Part shown: piece by piece, positions 55,101 through 62,152 of the stretch
Position numbering within the stretch: the stretch's first letter is position 1
How the letters are laid out: each line of letters starts with the position of its first letter
Assembly (NCBI GenBank): GCA_023435895.1
Contig: JAEZLH010000004.1
Coordinates: forward strand, 1 to 64,000
From: Bacillota bacterium
Lineage (GTDB): Bacteria; Bacillota; Clostridia; Lachnospirales; Lachnospiraceae
Direction of reading: 5' to 3'
Length of the DNA stretch: 64,000 nt
Made by a program: the position numbers and the translations under genes
Notes under the pieces: generated by a model
Databases searched by the model: none
What the model was told of the DNA's origin: nothing
What the model saw: only the letters and a program-made list of their open reading frames with translations

Positions 55101-55360
55101 TAAATAATACGTTCATCGGATTAGAAAGTAATAGTAATTATTATGTACAATTTTATGGAATAAAAAATCCGAATGTGAGTGGGAATACATTTAGCGGAGT
55201 AAGTTATTGTATTCAAATCTCCTATAAGAGTCCTTTTGTATCAAACAGTATCACCGATGCAAAGAAAACAATTATGATTGGACAAAATAATTTTGGTAAT
55301 TTTATAACCGCTATTATATATAGACAGGATTCATCAGCGTCAGCAGTGAAGTGGAAGTGA
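49172..55360 (+). CDS. giant SLH-anchored surface protein with five beta-helix modules
   Basis: 2062 residues. Signal peptide 1-31; three SLH domains (about 33-86, 92-150, 155-212) with SRGQ, TRAQ and TREM at the polymer-binding motif; an Fn3-like domain (about 222-318). Five modules follow, starting near residues 338, 694, 1071, 1403 and 1742. Each opens with a YY-L-SYLD helix, a glycine-rich strand and PSNVTI or a variant, then runs through parallel beta-helix repeats of the pectate-lyase/NosD type. Modules 4 and 5 are much more alike than the others. No catalytic residues could be assigned. It may cut or bind polysaccharide, or be a structural surface layer. AAAGGAG precedes the ATG. Confidence 0.88.
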   Translation: MKKMVPILSKFLFALAIIFCLPIMPVNALAAKLPFKDVTENWAYSSISTCYEKGWILGTSSTTFAPKNTLSRGQFVTILGRYAGVDNRLYTKSKFQDVSFSSWGYAPYVAWAEVNGIANGIDKNQFSPNGPVTRAQMVVFLYNYIQYLNVELETIKPDVTFTDYSKIPTYAREAVMVMSRAGVVSGSNGAFDPNSICTREMTASFLVKFNNALATADPAPKEPQIKDIICDNKGVPTLYWEDIPNVSGYFVYRRNFSSSSSDWECVQRYLKGATFTDNTAVANSKYEYSIRSYNYYPLSGHRLYSSYGTESFTIATAPAISISPTSKTYQNTWVNSAYYNNNTKDYYLIRSYLDSMKNGGTLVLEAGEYNIPYTIFIPSNVTIRLNDGVVINKTIEVGSSSVLATKILFAFIDSDRSNTSNAISGYNGITNSGVIGQGTVSINCAFSGSTGFLLGHNKNIRIKNLIVNVNDSTSYAMKVYGSQNINVSGCTFSSTVNAVTSLILEPAGGKNASAPAKWCAMDNTLNNEIKISGCTLSGFQYGINNKYYVTGGYNKELSILNCSFTKIANEAVRAINWDGLNILDSEFKEIGPGVVESNYSAIHLFGVKTPVIKNNVFNQMPYAITIAYNSGDNSNSLVSDEALSTMATTSTASNLYKYYVALKNTNGTNTLKYFIDKTNLITINKDSTPFQNRYTEYNDLTRFYYNMQAALDQMEAIGGGKIVVQSGNYVLSGQLYIPSNTEIVFEDGVRITKNPGLQMMFSFANKQDIKKGIKYKGYNGAHDSSIHATEGATVIFDNNFEKGNIIELGHTKNIEIYGITFKNMHGDHHLIELDASYNTSIHNNIFDGCLDTGVEKEAINLDVPDKATGGFGGVYSSFDKTGNNYIYIYNNMFSNVPAGLGTHMYTDIAPHKNITIKDNTFSNILYYGIVAKNWNTFTITGNSFNDIGVGGKGTFADSGCVFKMNGVTNPTIQSNIIKHAAYFIRIGTLYYSPENIDNEVLLGYEHINNKISATNKNSMFKNTCKNVTFPLIYYRNTDGGNYETWYKLDFSAKEFTLTPSSTPYLGLFLDYDTYNDDTKYYYILKSYLDQLDAVGGGTIHIEKGVYPITRLLYVPSNVTIIMDEETVIDNKTNGSIIFNLRSQNTSLESAGNYAAATNIKISGGIINTGGDLICKPIYAAKVDNITIENVTFKGGSGNYISILSSKDVIVNNCNFNGNTASNAVYIGNPYNDVVCSNITISNSKFIGVQSGVLTSIQEKVYHNNIAIINNNFDSCTKNAISLYRVKTCTISQNSFANMVSPDYYGIRLYGMDGLSLQKNTFINMNRCGAVIYNVAYGKNTITSTEKNAVRTTNIYNSDVSYPYISFQADGASEIEYLNDVSSLGTSFMITPTSDPYLNKYINYDTYNSKTKQYYVLQSYLDLASLIQENVTITLGSGEYIYSNTIFIPSNVTIVLSNGTTVKYNSESGGSTLFVFAESGSAFNSITSVGTYGGVRNSVLKGEGTIDLGGQAVFAVTIPKCSGIEIKGIKFTGGASGNYYIRDWSSQNVKVTDCIFSGNRAGDNYGIGVSGYYTTIPCDGITISSCTFTGLKCGVYSTNSSTSLAYHKGVNIDGNTFQNTKDYTIYGVGWKQPKIINNKFNGLTSSNYSVQLYGVVDPAVYANTFTGTSYCVQISYKSPFTTNSITDQSKNIMCQQNNFGSFVKAIIYRQSATASAEEWDVINTSVGNNFTISPSSNPYGNAYTNNSDFNSNTKQFYVLQSYLDLASKITDNVTITLEAGVYSYTNTIFIPSNVTIVLSEGTTVKHNSSGSATTLFVFAENSGTYNSISSVGKYGGVKNAKLIGKGVIDLEGQAVYAITLPKCSNVTISGITFKGTSSGGYYIRDWSSQNVTVSTCVFEGSSKADNYGIVATGYYSAVPCNGLTITGSTFKGMLSGIYITNSNISMEYHTNISISGNRFENNSSYAIYAVGVNEPEILNNTFIGLESNSNYYVQFYGIKNPNVSGNTFSGVSYCIQISYKSPFVSNSITDAKKTIMIGQNNFGNFITAIIYRQDSSASAVKWK
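53378..55360 (+). repeat. recent tandem duplication of beta-helix modules 4 and 5
   Basis: The two last modules (first about 1017 bases, second about 966) keep matching blocks in the same order: TKQ-YVLQSYLDLAS, NTIFIPSNVTIVLS, YIRDWSSQNV, CVQISYKSPF/CIQISYKSPF and QNNFG. The underlying DNA is also similar. Modules 1-3 share only the general pattern. Confidence 0.75.
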
Positions 55361-55405
55361 TAATTAATTTATTAATATTTTAGCCTTAGATAAAGTGTTC
55401 AAATG

Positions 55406-55449
55406 AAACAAGCCATGTTTACTGGAAATCCAGTAAACATGGCTTGTTT
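55406..55449 (+). terminator. terminator after the SLH gene
   Basis: A perfect 20-bp stem (left arm begins AAACAAGCCATG, right arm ends CATGGCTTGTTT) with a 4-nt loop and a short T-run. Closes the long biosynthetic unit. Confidence 0.75.
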
Positions 55450-55478
55450 GTTAACGATGTGCTATCAACCAAAAAATC

Positions 55479-55512
55479 ATTGTAAAATATTAAATAATGT
55501 TATATTATATTG
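55479..55512 (+). promoter_or_regulatory. capsule promoter 2 (before sugar transferase 1)
   Basis: ATTGTAA, 10 nt, AATGTTATATTATATTG, identical in layout to the manC promoter and about 103 nt before the start codon. Confidence 0.6.
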
Positions 55513-55614
55513 TACGATAACAGTGTTACATATATAAATTACAATAAAATGGATTATATATTTATCACAAAGGACAAAGGTAAGGGCATTATAATAAGCC
55601 AATGAGGAAAACAT

Positions 55615-57030
55615 ATGAAACGTGAAAATATTAAGACAACAAAAGCAATTACATTATTGTTGGATTTGATTAGTGTATTGCTAGCATTCTATATGGCAGC
55701 AATCATTAGAGGGGGAATTGTTAGCAGTCAAGGTTTAATAAGCAGCCTGTATGCAAATATGCTGGCAATAATGATTTTATCAACCCTTGCCATAGGGAAT
55801 ATTTCTCTTAATATTAATATATGCAAGAGAGGCTTTTATCAAGAGTGTGCAAGCCTTTTGAAGGATCAAACAATGTTGTATTTAATATTATTTGGATATA
55901 TTATTGTTATGAAACAAGGGGATCATTTGTCAAGAGTATTTCTTGGAGTATTTATTATTCTGAATTTTTTACTAACTTATGTTATTCGAGGATATATGAA
56001 AATGATTTTGATGCTTGTTTACAAGAAAAGCTCTTCTAGTAACAAAGTCATGCTTGTTGCACTTTCTAAAGATGTGTCTAAGATTATTCAAAATATCCGA
56101 AAGGAGTATGAGTGGCAAATTCACGTGAATTCAATCGCTCTGTTAGATATTAACCTGTTAGGTAACATGGTAGAAGGGATAGAGGTAGTCGCGGGCAGGG
56201 ATAGTCTAATTGATGTAGTAAAAAGAAACGTAGTAGATGAGGTATTAATATGTTTACCAATTGATTATAATATTGAGATAGACGAATTAATATTGACTCT
56301 TGAAAACATGGGAGTTATCATACATCTTAAATTAGATTTATTTCACAACCTTAATGTTAACAATAAAATAATTGAAGAGTATGCTGCATATCAAGTGATT
56401 ACGTTTTCAACAGTATATTTTAATGAAGGATATGTAGTAGTAAAACGTTTTTTAGACATATTAGGTGGAATTGTAGGATGTCTCTTGACGTTAATCATAA
56501 CGATTATTCTTTCACCGATTATTTTAATTGAATCACCCGGTCCAATTTTTTTCTCTCAAGTGAGGGTTGGGAAAAATGGAAGAAAGTTTAAGATATATAA
56601 ATTTCGATCAATGTATCGTGATGCAGAACAGAGAAAAGTCGAGCTTATGGAGAAAAATGAAATTAAAGGATTGATGTTTAAAATGACGGATGATCCGCGA
56701 ATTACTAGAATAGGCAAGTTTATACGTAAAACAAGCTTAGATGAATTTCCACAGTTCTTTAATGTTCTAAAAGGAGATATGAGTTTGGTGGGAACTAGAC
56801 CACCTACTTTAGATGAATTTGAGCAATATGAAGGTTGGCATAAGAGAAGATTGAGTTTTAAACCGGGTCTGACTGGTATGTGGCAGGTAAGTGGAAGAAG
56901 TGATATCGATAGTTTTGAGGACGTTGTAAAAATGGATCTTCAATATATCGATAACTGGTCTTTATTGCTCGATGTGAGGATTTTATTTAAAACAGTAATG
57001 GTTGTTTTGACGAACAGAGGATCAAAATAA
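55615..57030 (+). CDS. undecaprenyl-phosphate sugar-1-phosphate transferase, copy 1
   Basis: 471 residues. Four N-terminal membrane helices, a CoA-binding-like middle domain (about 130-260), a membrane hairpin at about 275-305, then the catalytic bacterial sugar transferase domain (VGKNGRKFKIYKFRSMYRDA, TSLDEFPQFFNVLKGDMSLV, FKPGLTGMWQVSGRSD). Starts repeat-unit synthesis by moving a hexose-1-phosphate to undecaprenyl phosphate. A second gene of equal length and very similar sequence lies 5.3 kb downstream. Monocistronic between its own promoter and a hairpin. Confidence 0.93.
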   Translation: MKRENIKTTKAITLLLDLISVLLAFYMAAIIRGGIVSSQGLISSLYANMLAIMILSTLAIGNISLNINICKRGFYQECASLLKDQTMLYLILFGYIIVMKQGDHLSRVFLGVFIILNFLLTYVIRGYMKMILMLVYKKSSSSNKVMLVALSKDVSKIIQNIRKEYEWQIHVNSIALLDINLLGNMVEGIEVVAGRDSLIDVVKRNVVDEVLICLPIDYNIEIDELILTLENMGVIIHLKLDLFHNLNVNNKIIEEYAAYQVITFSTVYFNEGYVVVKRFLDILGGIVGCLLTLIITIILSPIILIESPGPIFFSQVRVGKNGRKFKIYKFRSMYRDAEQRKVELMEKNEIKGLMFKMTDDPRITRIGKFIRKTSLDEFPQFFNVLKGDMSLVGTRPPTLDEFEQYEGWHKRRLSFKPGLTGMWQVSGRSDIDSFEDVVKMDLQYIDNWSLLLDVRILFKTVMVVLTNRGSK

Positions 57031-57044
57031 TGTAAAGTTAATTT

Positions 57045-57073
57045 GGGACAGAACCTGATTTGGGCTCTGTCCT
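57045..57073 (+). terminator. hairpin after sugar transferase 1
   Basis: GGACAGA and TCTGTCC (extended by CC/GG) form a stable stem 15 bases after the stop. The following sequence is only moderately T-rich. Confidence 0.5.
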
Positions 57074-57167
57074 ATTATGTGCTATTAAGAGGATTAATAA
57101 TACGTAAAAGTTTGGTTAGTATTTTATGTCATAATTGTCAAAATTACATTTTATAATGTATTTCTTC

Positions 57168-57196
57168 TTGACTTTTCAAAACCTGACAATTATTAT
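57168..57196 (+). promoter_or_regulatory. sigma-A promoter of the sortase locus
   Basis: TTGACT, a 17-nt spacer and TATTAT, about 80 nt before the surface protein start. It is a different promoter type from the repeated capsule promoter. Confidence 0.65.
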
Positions 57197-57276
57197 AGTA
57201 GTATTGGATACATATAATGGAAGAGTATTTGAACTATAGACTGGGTAGCCATGTTAAAAAGTGGGGGATTATCAAT

Positions 57277-58143
57277 ATGAGAAATATTAAGTACATTATA
57301 TTCATGGTTTTGATTATTATTTCTATCCCTTCAAAAGCATATGCGATTAGCAGTGCGGGAGATAGTACAATTCCGATGATTATGCCCTACGGCATAGACT
57401 ATAAAAATTCAGTCGATACTGGTGATGGCACTGAGCTGAACAGCACAAATACTAATAAAATAGACATTGGTAACACCGATATTACTGGAGGAGTGGATAC
57501 GAATTCAGGGGAGAATGCTGAAGAATTAGACACTGGAAATTCCAATAACACTAACCCGGATAATGAGGATGACATAGATGATCCCACAGAAACTCCAGGA
57601 ACAGACGAAGATACGATTTCTCCTACAGAAACTCCAGGAACAGATGAAGGTACGATTTTTCCTACAGAAACTCCAGGAACAGATGAAGGTACGATTTCTC
57701 CTACAGAAACTCCAGGAACAGATGAAGGTGCAATTTCTCCCACAGCAACCCCAGAGACAGAAAGCCCTACAGATATTCCTGATACAGATAGTGGGATCAA
57801 TCTTCCCACGAAAGATCCAGTGGTAAACAATCCGGATTTGCCTGAAGACACCTCAGGATCAGGTGCAGTAACGAATAAACCTGATATAACAGAGACAACA
57901 AATAGTTTAAATAATGGGACTAATTATCCCGCAGATCAAAATCAGGATAATAATGAAGAGAATCAGGTAGGTAATGCCACAACAGGCAGTGATAATAATG
58001 CTATAAATGGAGATATAATAGTCAAGAACACAGGGTTTGATTTAGCTATAACATTTACCGCGCTAGGAGTGTTTGGAATAATGATTTTGGTTGGAATAAT
58101 TGTAACAGTTGGTAATGACTACTTCGCTCAAAATGATGAATAA
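57277..58143 (+). CDS. repeat-rich surface protein, candidate sortase substrate
   Basis: 288 residues: signal peptide (about 1-23, ending SKAYA), then a low-complexity Thr/Asn/Asp/Pro-rich region with four copies of PTETPGTDEGTIS-like units, and a C-terminal hydrophobic helix (about 255-279). VKNTG (249-253) stands just before the helix where a sortase motif would be, but there is no LPXTG and the tail NDYFAQNDE lacks basic residues. The sortase gene follows, overlapping. Start ATG follows GGGGGA; the frame extends 20 codons upstream. Role likely a wall-spanning stalk. Confidence 0.65.
   Translation: MRNIKYIIFMVLIIISIPSKAYAISSAGDSTIPMIMPYGIDYKNSVDTGDGTELNSTNTNKIDIGNTDITGGVDTNSGENAEELDTGNSNNTNPDNEDDIDDPTETPGTDEDTISPTETPGTDEGTIFPTETPGTDEGTISPTETPGTDEGAISPTATPETESPTDIPDTDSGINLPTKDPVVNNPDLPEDTSGSGAVTNKPDITETTNSLNNGTNYPADQNQDNNEENQVGNATTGSDNNAINGDIIVKNTGFDLAITFTALGVFGIMILVGIIVTVGNDYFAQNDE
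57583..57738 (+). repeat. 39-nt tandem repeat, four copies
   Basis: Four head-to-tail 13-codon units encode PTETPGTDEGTIS with minor changes (EDT in the first, IFP in the second junction); a fifth, degenerate unit follows. In-frame gain or loss of units is likely. Confidence 0.9.
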
Positions 58144-58789
58144 CAGATATAAAAGGGTAGTACATAGATTAGGGATGGTATTCATGTTCGTAGCGTTAAG
58201 TTCATTCATACTTGTGGTTGCAGGAAGTCCACTGATAAGATATATTGGTGCTGTTAGTAATATGATTATTATAAATGGAGCACCATATAGTAGCCAATTG
58301 ACATTCAGTGACAACATGTACTCAATAGATAAGGATAATACGAAACAGAGCGAGTTTCGTAAGCCGAATGAAAATGAACTATACGGCGTAATTACTTGCG
58401 AACATATTAATTTAAATGCCCCTTTATATTATGGTGATAGTGAAAGTGTTTTACAACGTGGTGCGGGACAATATACAAAGAGCGCTTTACCTGGTGAAGG
58501 ATATCCTATCTTAGTGGGAGGGCACGATGCATCTTTTTTCTCGGTGTTAAAGAAAGTTAAAGTACAGGATATTGTAACACTACAGACCATCGATAAGAAA
58601 TATGAATACCAAGTTACTGATATCAAAGTACTTGATAAGAATGACAGTTCTGCGTTTGATTTAAAAGAAAAGAAAGAACAGTTGATTTTATATACATGCT
58701 ATCCTTTTGGGCAATTGGTAGGTGATAGAGCACTGAGGTATTATGTATATTGTGAACTACTGCAACACAAATCAGATGACGGTGAGTAG
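58133..58789 (+). CDS. sortase, class D-like
   Basis: 218 residues: N-terminal signal anchor (about 15-38) and a sortase domain. Catalytic residues are H131 in VGGHDASFF, C189 in LYTCYPF and R202 in LRYYVY; TCYPF is typical of class D. It joins surface proteins to the wall or to each other. Start chosen at the ATG pair overlapping the end of the previous gene; a TTG eight codons upstream is also open, and no strong ribosome-binding site is visible, consistent with translational coupling. Confidence 0.85.
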   Translation: MMNNRYKRVVHRLGMVFMFVALSSFILVVAGSPLIRYIGAVSNMIIINGAPYSSQLTFSDNMYSIDKDNTKQSEFRKPNENELYGVITCEHINLNAPLYYGDSESVLQRGAGQYTKSALPGEGYPILVGGHDASFFSVLKKVKVQDIVTLQTIDKKYEYQVTDIKVLDKNDSSAFDLKEKKEQLILYTCYPFGQLVGDRALRYYVYCELLQHKSDDGE

Positions 58790-58802
58790 TAGGAGGAAGA
58801 TT

Positions 58803-59636
58803 ATGAAAAAGTACGGTGTGCTGATAAAAAGATTGGTAATAATAATTTTTACTACTTTTCTAACCCTACTGTTTCTGGTATTGTTTCTTTGCACCGGTCT
58901 GGCTATCGGTGTCTTTAACGATAAAAGTATACAAAGAAGCTTGAGTGATTCAAGATATTATTATGGTCTTTATGAAGATATATATAACAGGGCAGAAGGT
59001 TTGTTGAAGCAAGGTGGTATACCGTCTTCTGTAATTAAAGATGTTATTACATTAGATAGAGTATATTCTAATGGGCAAAATTATGTCAGTAGCTTAATGC
59101 AACAAAGACTACCCGATATGAATGGGAATGAATTGAATATTCTATTATATCAAAATATAAATGATTATTTAAAAAAAGAAGGAATAGATCGGACAAATGA
59201 AGTAGCGGATAGAATTGATGACATTGTCCTGAAGATAAGCAATTTATATAAGAATAGTTTAGAATTAAGGTTTATAGACTCTTATAGTGAATATAGAATA
59301 GAATTTTGTAATTTGATAAAGTATTTAATACCTATTTTACTTGTAGCAATCGGATTTATATGTTATATTTTATTAAGGCTGCATAACTTTAAGAAATTAG
59401 GGTTATGGTTTGTTAATTATGCGTTAATTGCATCAACCTGTATTATAAGTATTTTTACCTTTATACTGCTAATTAGGAATAATTATATTGATGTCACCAT
59501 ATCTCCGCATTATTACAGAGCATTTTTAGTAGAGTATTTTCGATGGGATACATTGATATTTATATTGGTAAGTTGTTGTACTTTGATTTTCTCATTCCTT
59601 ATGATAAAAATCACTAAGTATAAGACTACAAAATAA
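58803..59636 (+). CDS. unknown four-helix membrane protein of the sortase locus
   Basis: 277 residues: one N-terminal membrane helix (about 10-33), an extracytoplasmic helical segment of about 135 residues, then three helices (about 180-200, 208-230, 246-270). No known domain recognised. The ATG follows GGAGGAAGATT, 13 bases after the sortase, so it belongs to that operon. It may help present or process the sortase substrate, or belong functionally with the capsule genes that follow. Confidence 0.7.
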   Translation: MKKYGVLIKRLVIIIFTTFLTLLFLVLFLCTGLAIGVFNDKSIQRSLSDSRYYYGLYEDIYNRAEGLLKQGGIPSSVIKDVITLDRVYSNGQNYVSSLMQQRLPDMNGNELNILLYQNINDYLKKEGIDRTNEVADRIDDIVLKISNLYKNSLELRFIDSYSEYRIEFCNLIKYLIPILLVAIGFICYILLRLHNFKKLGLWFVNYALIASTCIISIFTFILLIRNNYIDVTISPHYYRAFLVEYFRWDTLIFILVSCCTLIFSFLMIKITKYKTTK

Positions 59637-59666
59637 TCAAAAGAATAGGAAAAGTAGGAAAAAGAA

Positions 59667-60395
59667 ATGAATGCAAGAGGCTATTATGATATTCATTCAC
59701 ATATATTACCAGGTGTGGATGACGGATCATCAAGTATGAATGAAACAATAGATATGCTTAAGATAGCATTACAAGAGGGTATAAAGACAATGATTGCAAC
59801 ACCTCACTACAAAGCCGGAAGATCCAATTATCCGGTAGAAAAATTGTACAATCTTAGAGATGAAGTAGAAAAGCAGGCAAAATTATTAGATAATGATTTT
59901 ACAATTCTATTAGGAAATGAACTCTTCTACAGTGATTCAATTATAGATGCATTGGATAAGAAGCAGGCATTAACGATTAACGGAACAAAATATGTTTTGG
60001 TAGAATTTGCATTTGGAGAAAGTTATAAGACAATATATAGAGGATTGGGAAATCTAATTAGAAGTGGATATACGCCTATATTAGCGCATGTTGAGCGTTA
60101 TAAAAGTATAAATAACATTGATCTTATTAATGAAATCAGTGAATTAGGTTGTTATATTCAAATGAATTGTAATAGCCTAAAGGGGGGATTGTTTAGTTTA
60201 CAAGCGTCAGCAAATATGAAAATATTAAAAAGTGGATTAATTCACTTCTTAGGAAGTGATTGCCATAATAAGAAAAGTAGAACACCGATTATGAAGTCAG
60301 TAATTGAGACTTTATATAAAAAATGTGATAAAGAAATTGTTGATGGTATAGTTTTGGACAACCCGTTAATTTTACTAGAAAATTCAACAATATAA
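59667..60395 (+). CDS. CpsB/CapC-type tyrosine-protein phosphatase (PHP family)
   Basis: 242 residues, PHP fold with metal ligands in YDIHSHILPGVDDGS, ATPHY, GNELFY, HVERY and GSDCHN. Dephosphorylates the tyrosine tail of the CpsD kinase encoded two genes on and so controls polymer assembly and length. Manganese-dependent in the family. Confidence 0.93.
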   Translation: MNARGYYDIHSHILPGVDDGSSSMNETIDMLKIALQEGIKTMIATPHYKAGRSNYPVEKLYNLRDEVEKQAKLLDNDFTILLGNELFYSDSIIDALDKKQALTINGTKYVLVEFAFGESYKTIYRGLGNLIRSGYTPILAHVERYKSINNIDLINEISELGCYIQMNCNSLKGGLFSLQASANMKILKSGLIHFLGSDCHNKKSRTPIMKSVIETLYKKCDKEIVDGIVLDNPLILLENSTI

Positions 60396-60405
60396 GGAGC
60401 CTATC

Positions 60406-61164
60406 ATGGAGACAAATCAGAATCAAGAGTTTGAAATTAATGTTTTAGAGTTGTTATATGTAATCAGACAAAAAATTTGGATTGTTGTTGCATCCGGTAT
60501 CATCTTATGTATCTTGGCTGGCATGATAAGTTATTTTATGATAACACCGCTTTATACTTCTAAATCTACATTGTATGTATTGCGGAAAACAGCTGATTCA
60601 GGTACTAATCTTCAAGATTTTCAGATAGGACAGCAGTTGACGAAAGATTATATGGTCTTGATGAAAAATCGTGAAATTGTTAATAAGGTAATCGGAAATC
60701 TTGGATTAGATGCTACTTATGAAGAATTAGCAGGCAATGTTAAAATATCAAATCCAGCAAATACAAGTATTTTGGAAATTACGGTTGATAATCCTGATCC
60801 TTATTTAGCAAAACAATTAGCTGATGAATTTGCACATGTATCTGACACTCAGATCAAAGAAATGTTGGCTTCTGATGCAATTACTAAAGTATTAGAGGGT
60901 GTTGTTCCGAAAAACCCTTCCAGTCCGAATGTTAAATTGAATGCTTTAATTGCGTTATTATTGGGGGCCTTTGTATCTTGTTCCATTATTGTAGTTGTTC
61001 ATATTATGGACGATACTGTAAAAAGCGAAGAAGATGTGGAAAAGTATTTGGGAATTAGTACACTTGGACTTATCCCTATTGAAACAGGCACTGTAAAACA
61101 GGCAGAGATCGATAAGAGAAAACGCCAGAAGCAGTTTACCAGACAATTGAGAGGAATGAGGTAG
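60406..61164 (+). CDS. Wzz/CpsC-type chain-length determinant
   Basis: 252 residues: membrane helices at about 27-47 and 180-202 flanking an extracellular Wzz domain, with the proline-rich NPSSPNVKLNAL before the second helix and a cytoplasmic tail that activates the kinase. Ten bases after the phosphatase gene. The kinase is a separate protein, the Gram-positive arrangement. Confidence 0.92.
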   Translation: METNQNQEFEINVLELLYVIRQKIWIVVASGIILCILAGMISYFMITPLYTSKSTLYVLRKTADSGTNLQDFQIGQQLTKDYMVLMKNREIVNKVIGNLGLDATYEELAGNVKISNPANTSILEITVDNPDPYLAKQLADEFAHVSDTQIKEMLASDAITKVLEGVVPKNPSSPNVKLNALIALLLGAFVSCSIIVVVHIMDDTVKSEEDVEKYLGISTLGLIPIETGTVKQAEIDKRKRQKQFTRQLRGMR

Positions 61165-61169
61165 TCGAA

Positions 61170-61859
61170 ATGAGCACAGTAACTTTTACTAAACGCCGAC
61201 AACTTGATTATAGAGCTAATGAATCATATAAATCACTAGGTACGAATATTCAATTTTGTGGAGATGACATTAAAGTAATAGCATTTACCAGTTGTACGCC
61301 GAATGAGGGCAAATCTAGTGTATCCTTTAATCTGGCTGCTTCTTTTGCTGAAATCGGAAAGAAAGTAATCATGGTTGATGCGGATTTGAGAAAATCCGTT
61401 TTGGCAGGAAGATATAAGGTTGGAGAAGTTGAGTACGGATTAACGCATTATTTATCTGGGCAAAAGAGTATAAATGATGTATTAAAGAAAACTAATATTG
61501 AAAATATGGACATTATATTTTCGGGTTCTTATTGTCCGAATCCGGCAGAGTTACTAAATCATAAACGATTTGAAGAACTTCTAACGAAGTTAAAAGAAGA
61601 ATACGATTATGTTTTAGTGGACACTCCTCCGCTTGGAGTAGTTATTGATGGTGCAATTATTGCTAAGAAAGTTGATGGCGCTGTAATTGTTATTGAGGCA
61701 AATGCAATTAGTCATCGTTTTGTACGAGGTGTTAAGGAACAATTAGAAAAGGCCGGTTGCAAAGTGTTAGGTGCTGTGTTAAATAAGGTAGATTTTGAAA
61801 AGAATAGTTACTATGGTCGGTATTATGGTCATTATGGTGATTATGGTAAAGAAGAATAA
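61170..61859 (+). CDS. CpsD/CapB-type tyrosine autokinase
   Basis: 229 residues: Walker A CTPNEGKSSVSFNLAASFAE, Walker A' KVIMVDADLR, Walker B DYVLVDTPPLG, and a tyrosine-rich C-terminal tail with six Tyr in YYGRYYGHYGDYG for autophosphorylation. Works with the Wzz protein and is reversed by the PHP phosphatase. Five bases after the previous gene; a terminator follows. Confidence 0.94.
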   Translation: MSTVTFTKRRQLDYRANESYKSLGTNIQFCGDDIKVIAFTSCTPNEGKSSVSFNLAASFAEIGKKVIMVDADLRKSVLAGRYKVGEVEYGLTHYLSGQKSINDVLKKTNIENMDIIFSGSYCPNPAELLNHKRFEELLTKLKEEYDYVLVDTPPLGVVIDGAIIAKKVDGAVIVIEANAISHRFVRGVKEQLEKAGCKVLGAVLNKVDFEKNSYYGRYYGHYGDYGKEE

Positions 61860-61875
61860 AATATTTTTTTGTATT

Positions 61876-61912
61876 AAAGCATTTCATTTATTAATCAAAT
61901 GAAATGCTTTTT
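61876..61912 (+). terminator. terminator after the tyrosine kinase
   Basis: AAAGCATTTCATTT pairs perfectly with AAATGAAATGCTTT around a 7-nt loop, followed by TT. Ends the length-control operon. Confidence 0.85.
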
Positions 61913-62023
61913 ATAAGTACAAAAAGTAGTGATAATTGAAAGATATAAAATTTAGAAGGATTACAAGGTATGTAAAATTAATTACTTAGCTTAAACAGGG
62001 GATAATTGTGTAAAAATATAAAT

Positions 62024-62057
62024 ATTGTAATATTTCGAAGAATGTTATATTATATTG
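62024..62057 (+). promoter_or_regulatory. capsule promoter 3 (before the small membrane protein)
   Basis: Third copy of ATTGTAA, 10 nt, AATGTTATATTATATTG, about 96 nt before the next start codon. Confidence 0.6.
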
Positions 62058-62152
62058 AAGAAGCAAATATAATAGTGATAATATACTACTATAATGAAAA
62101 GTTTGCTGAATAGATAATTATAAAATAGTACGAAATATACGGAGGGAAAAAT

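Noticed and set aside
49172..55360. Possible dockerin or LPXTG motif at the end of the SLH protein
   Set aside because: The C terminus ends within a beta-helix module; no sorting signal, hydrophobic tail or dockerin repeat is visible.
57578..57826. 82-codon plus-strand frame made of KLQEQMKVRF repeats
   Set aside because: Out-of-frame reading of the same tandem repeat, without a start signal.
57399..57851. 150-codon minus-strand frame rich in Ser, Val and Pro
   Set aside because: It is the mirror of the tandem-repeat gene; repeat units of 39 nt keep other frames open by chance.
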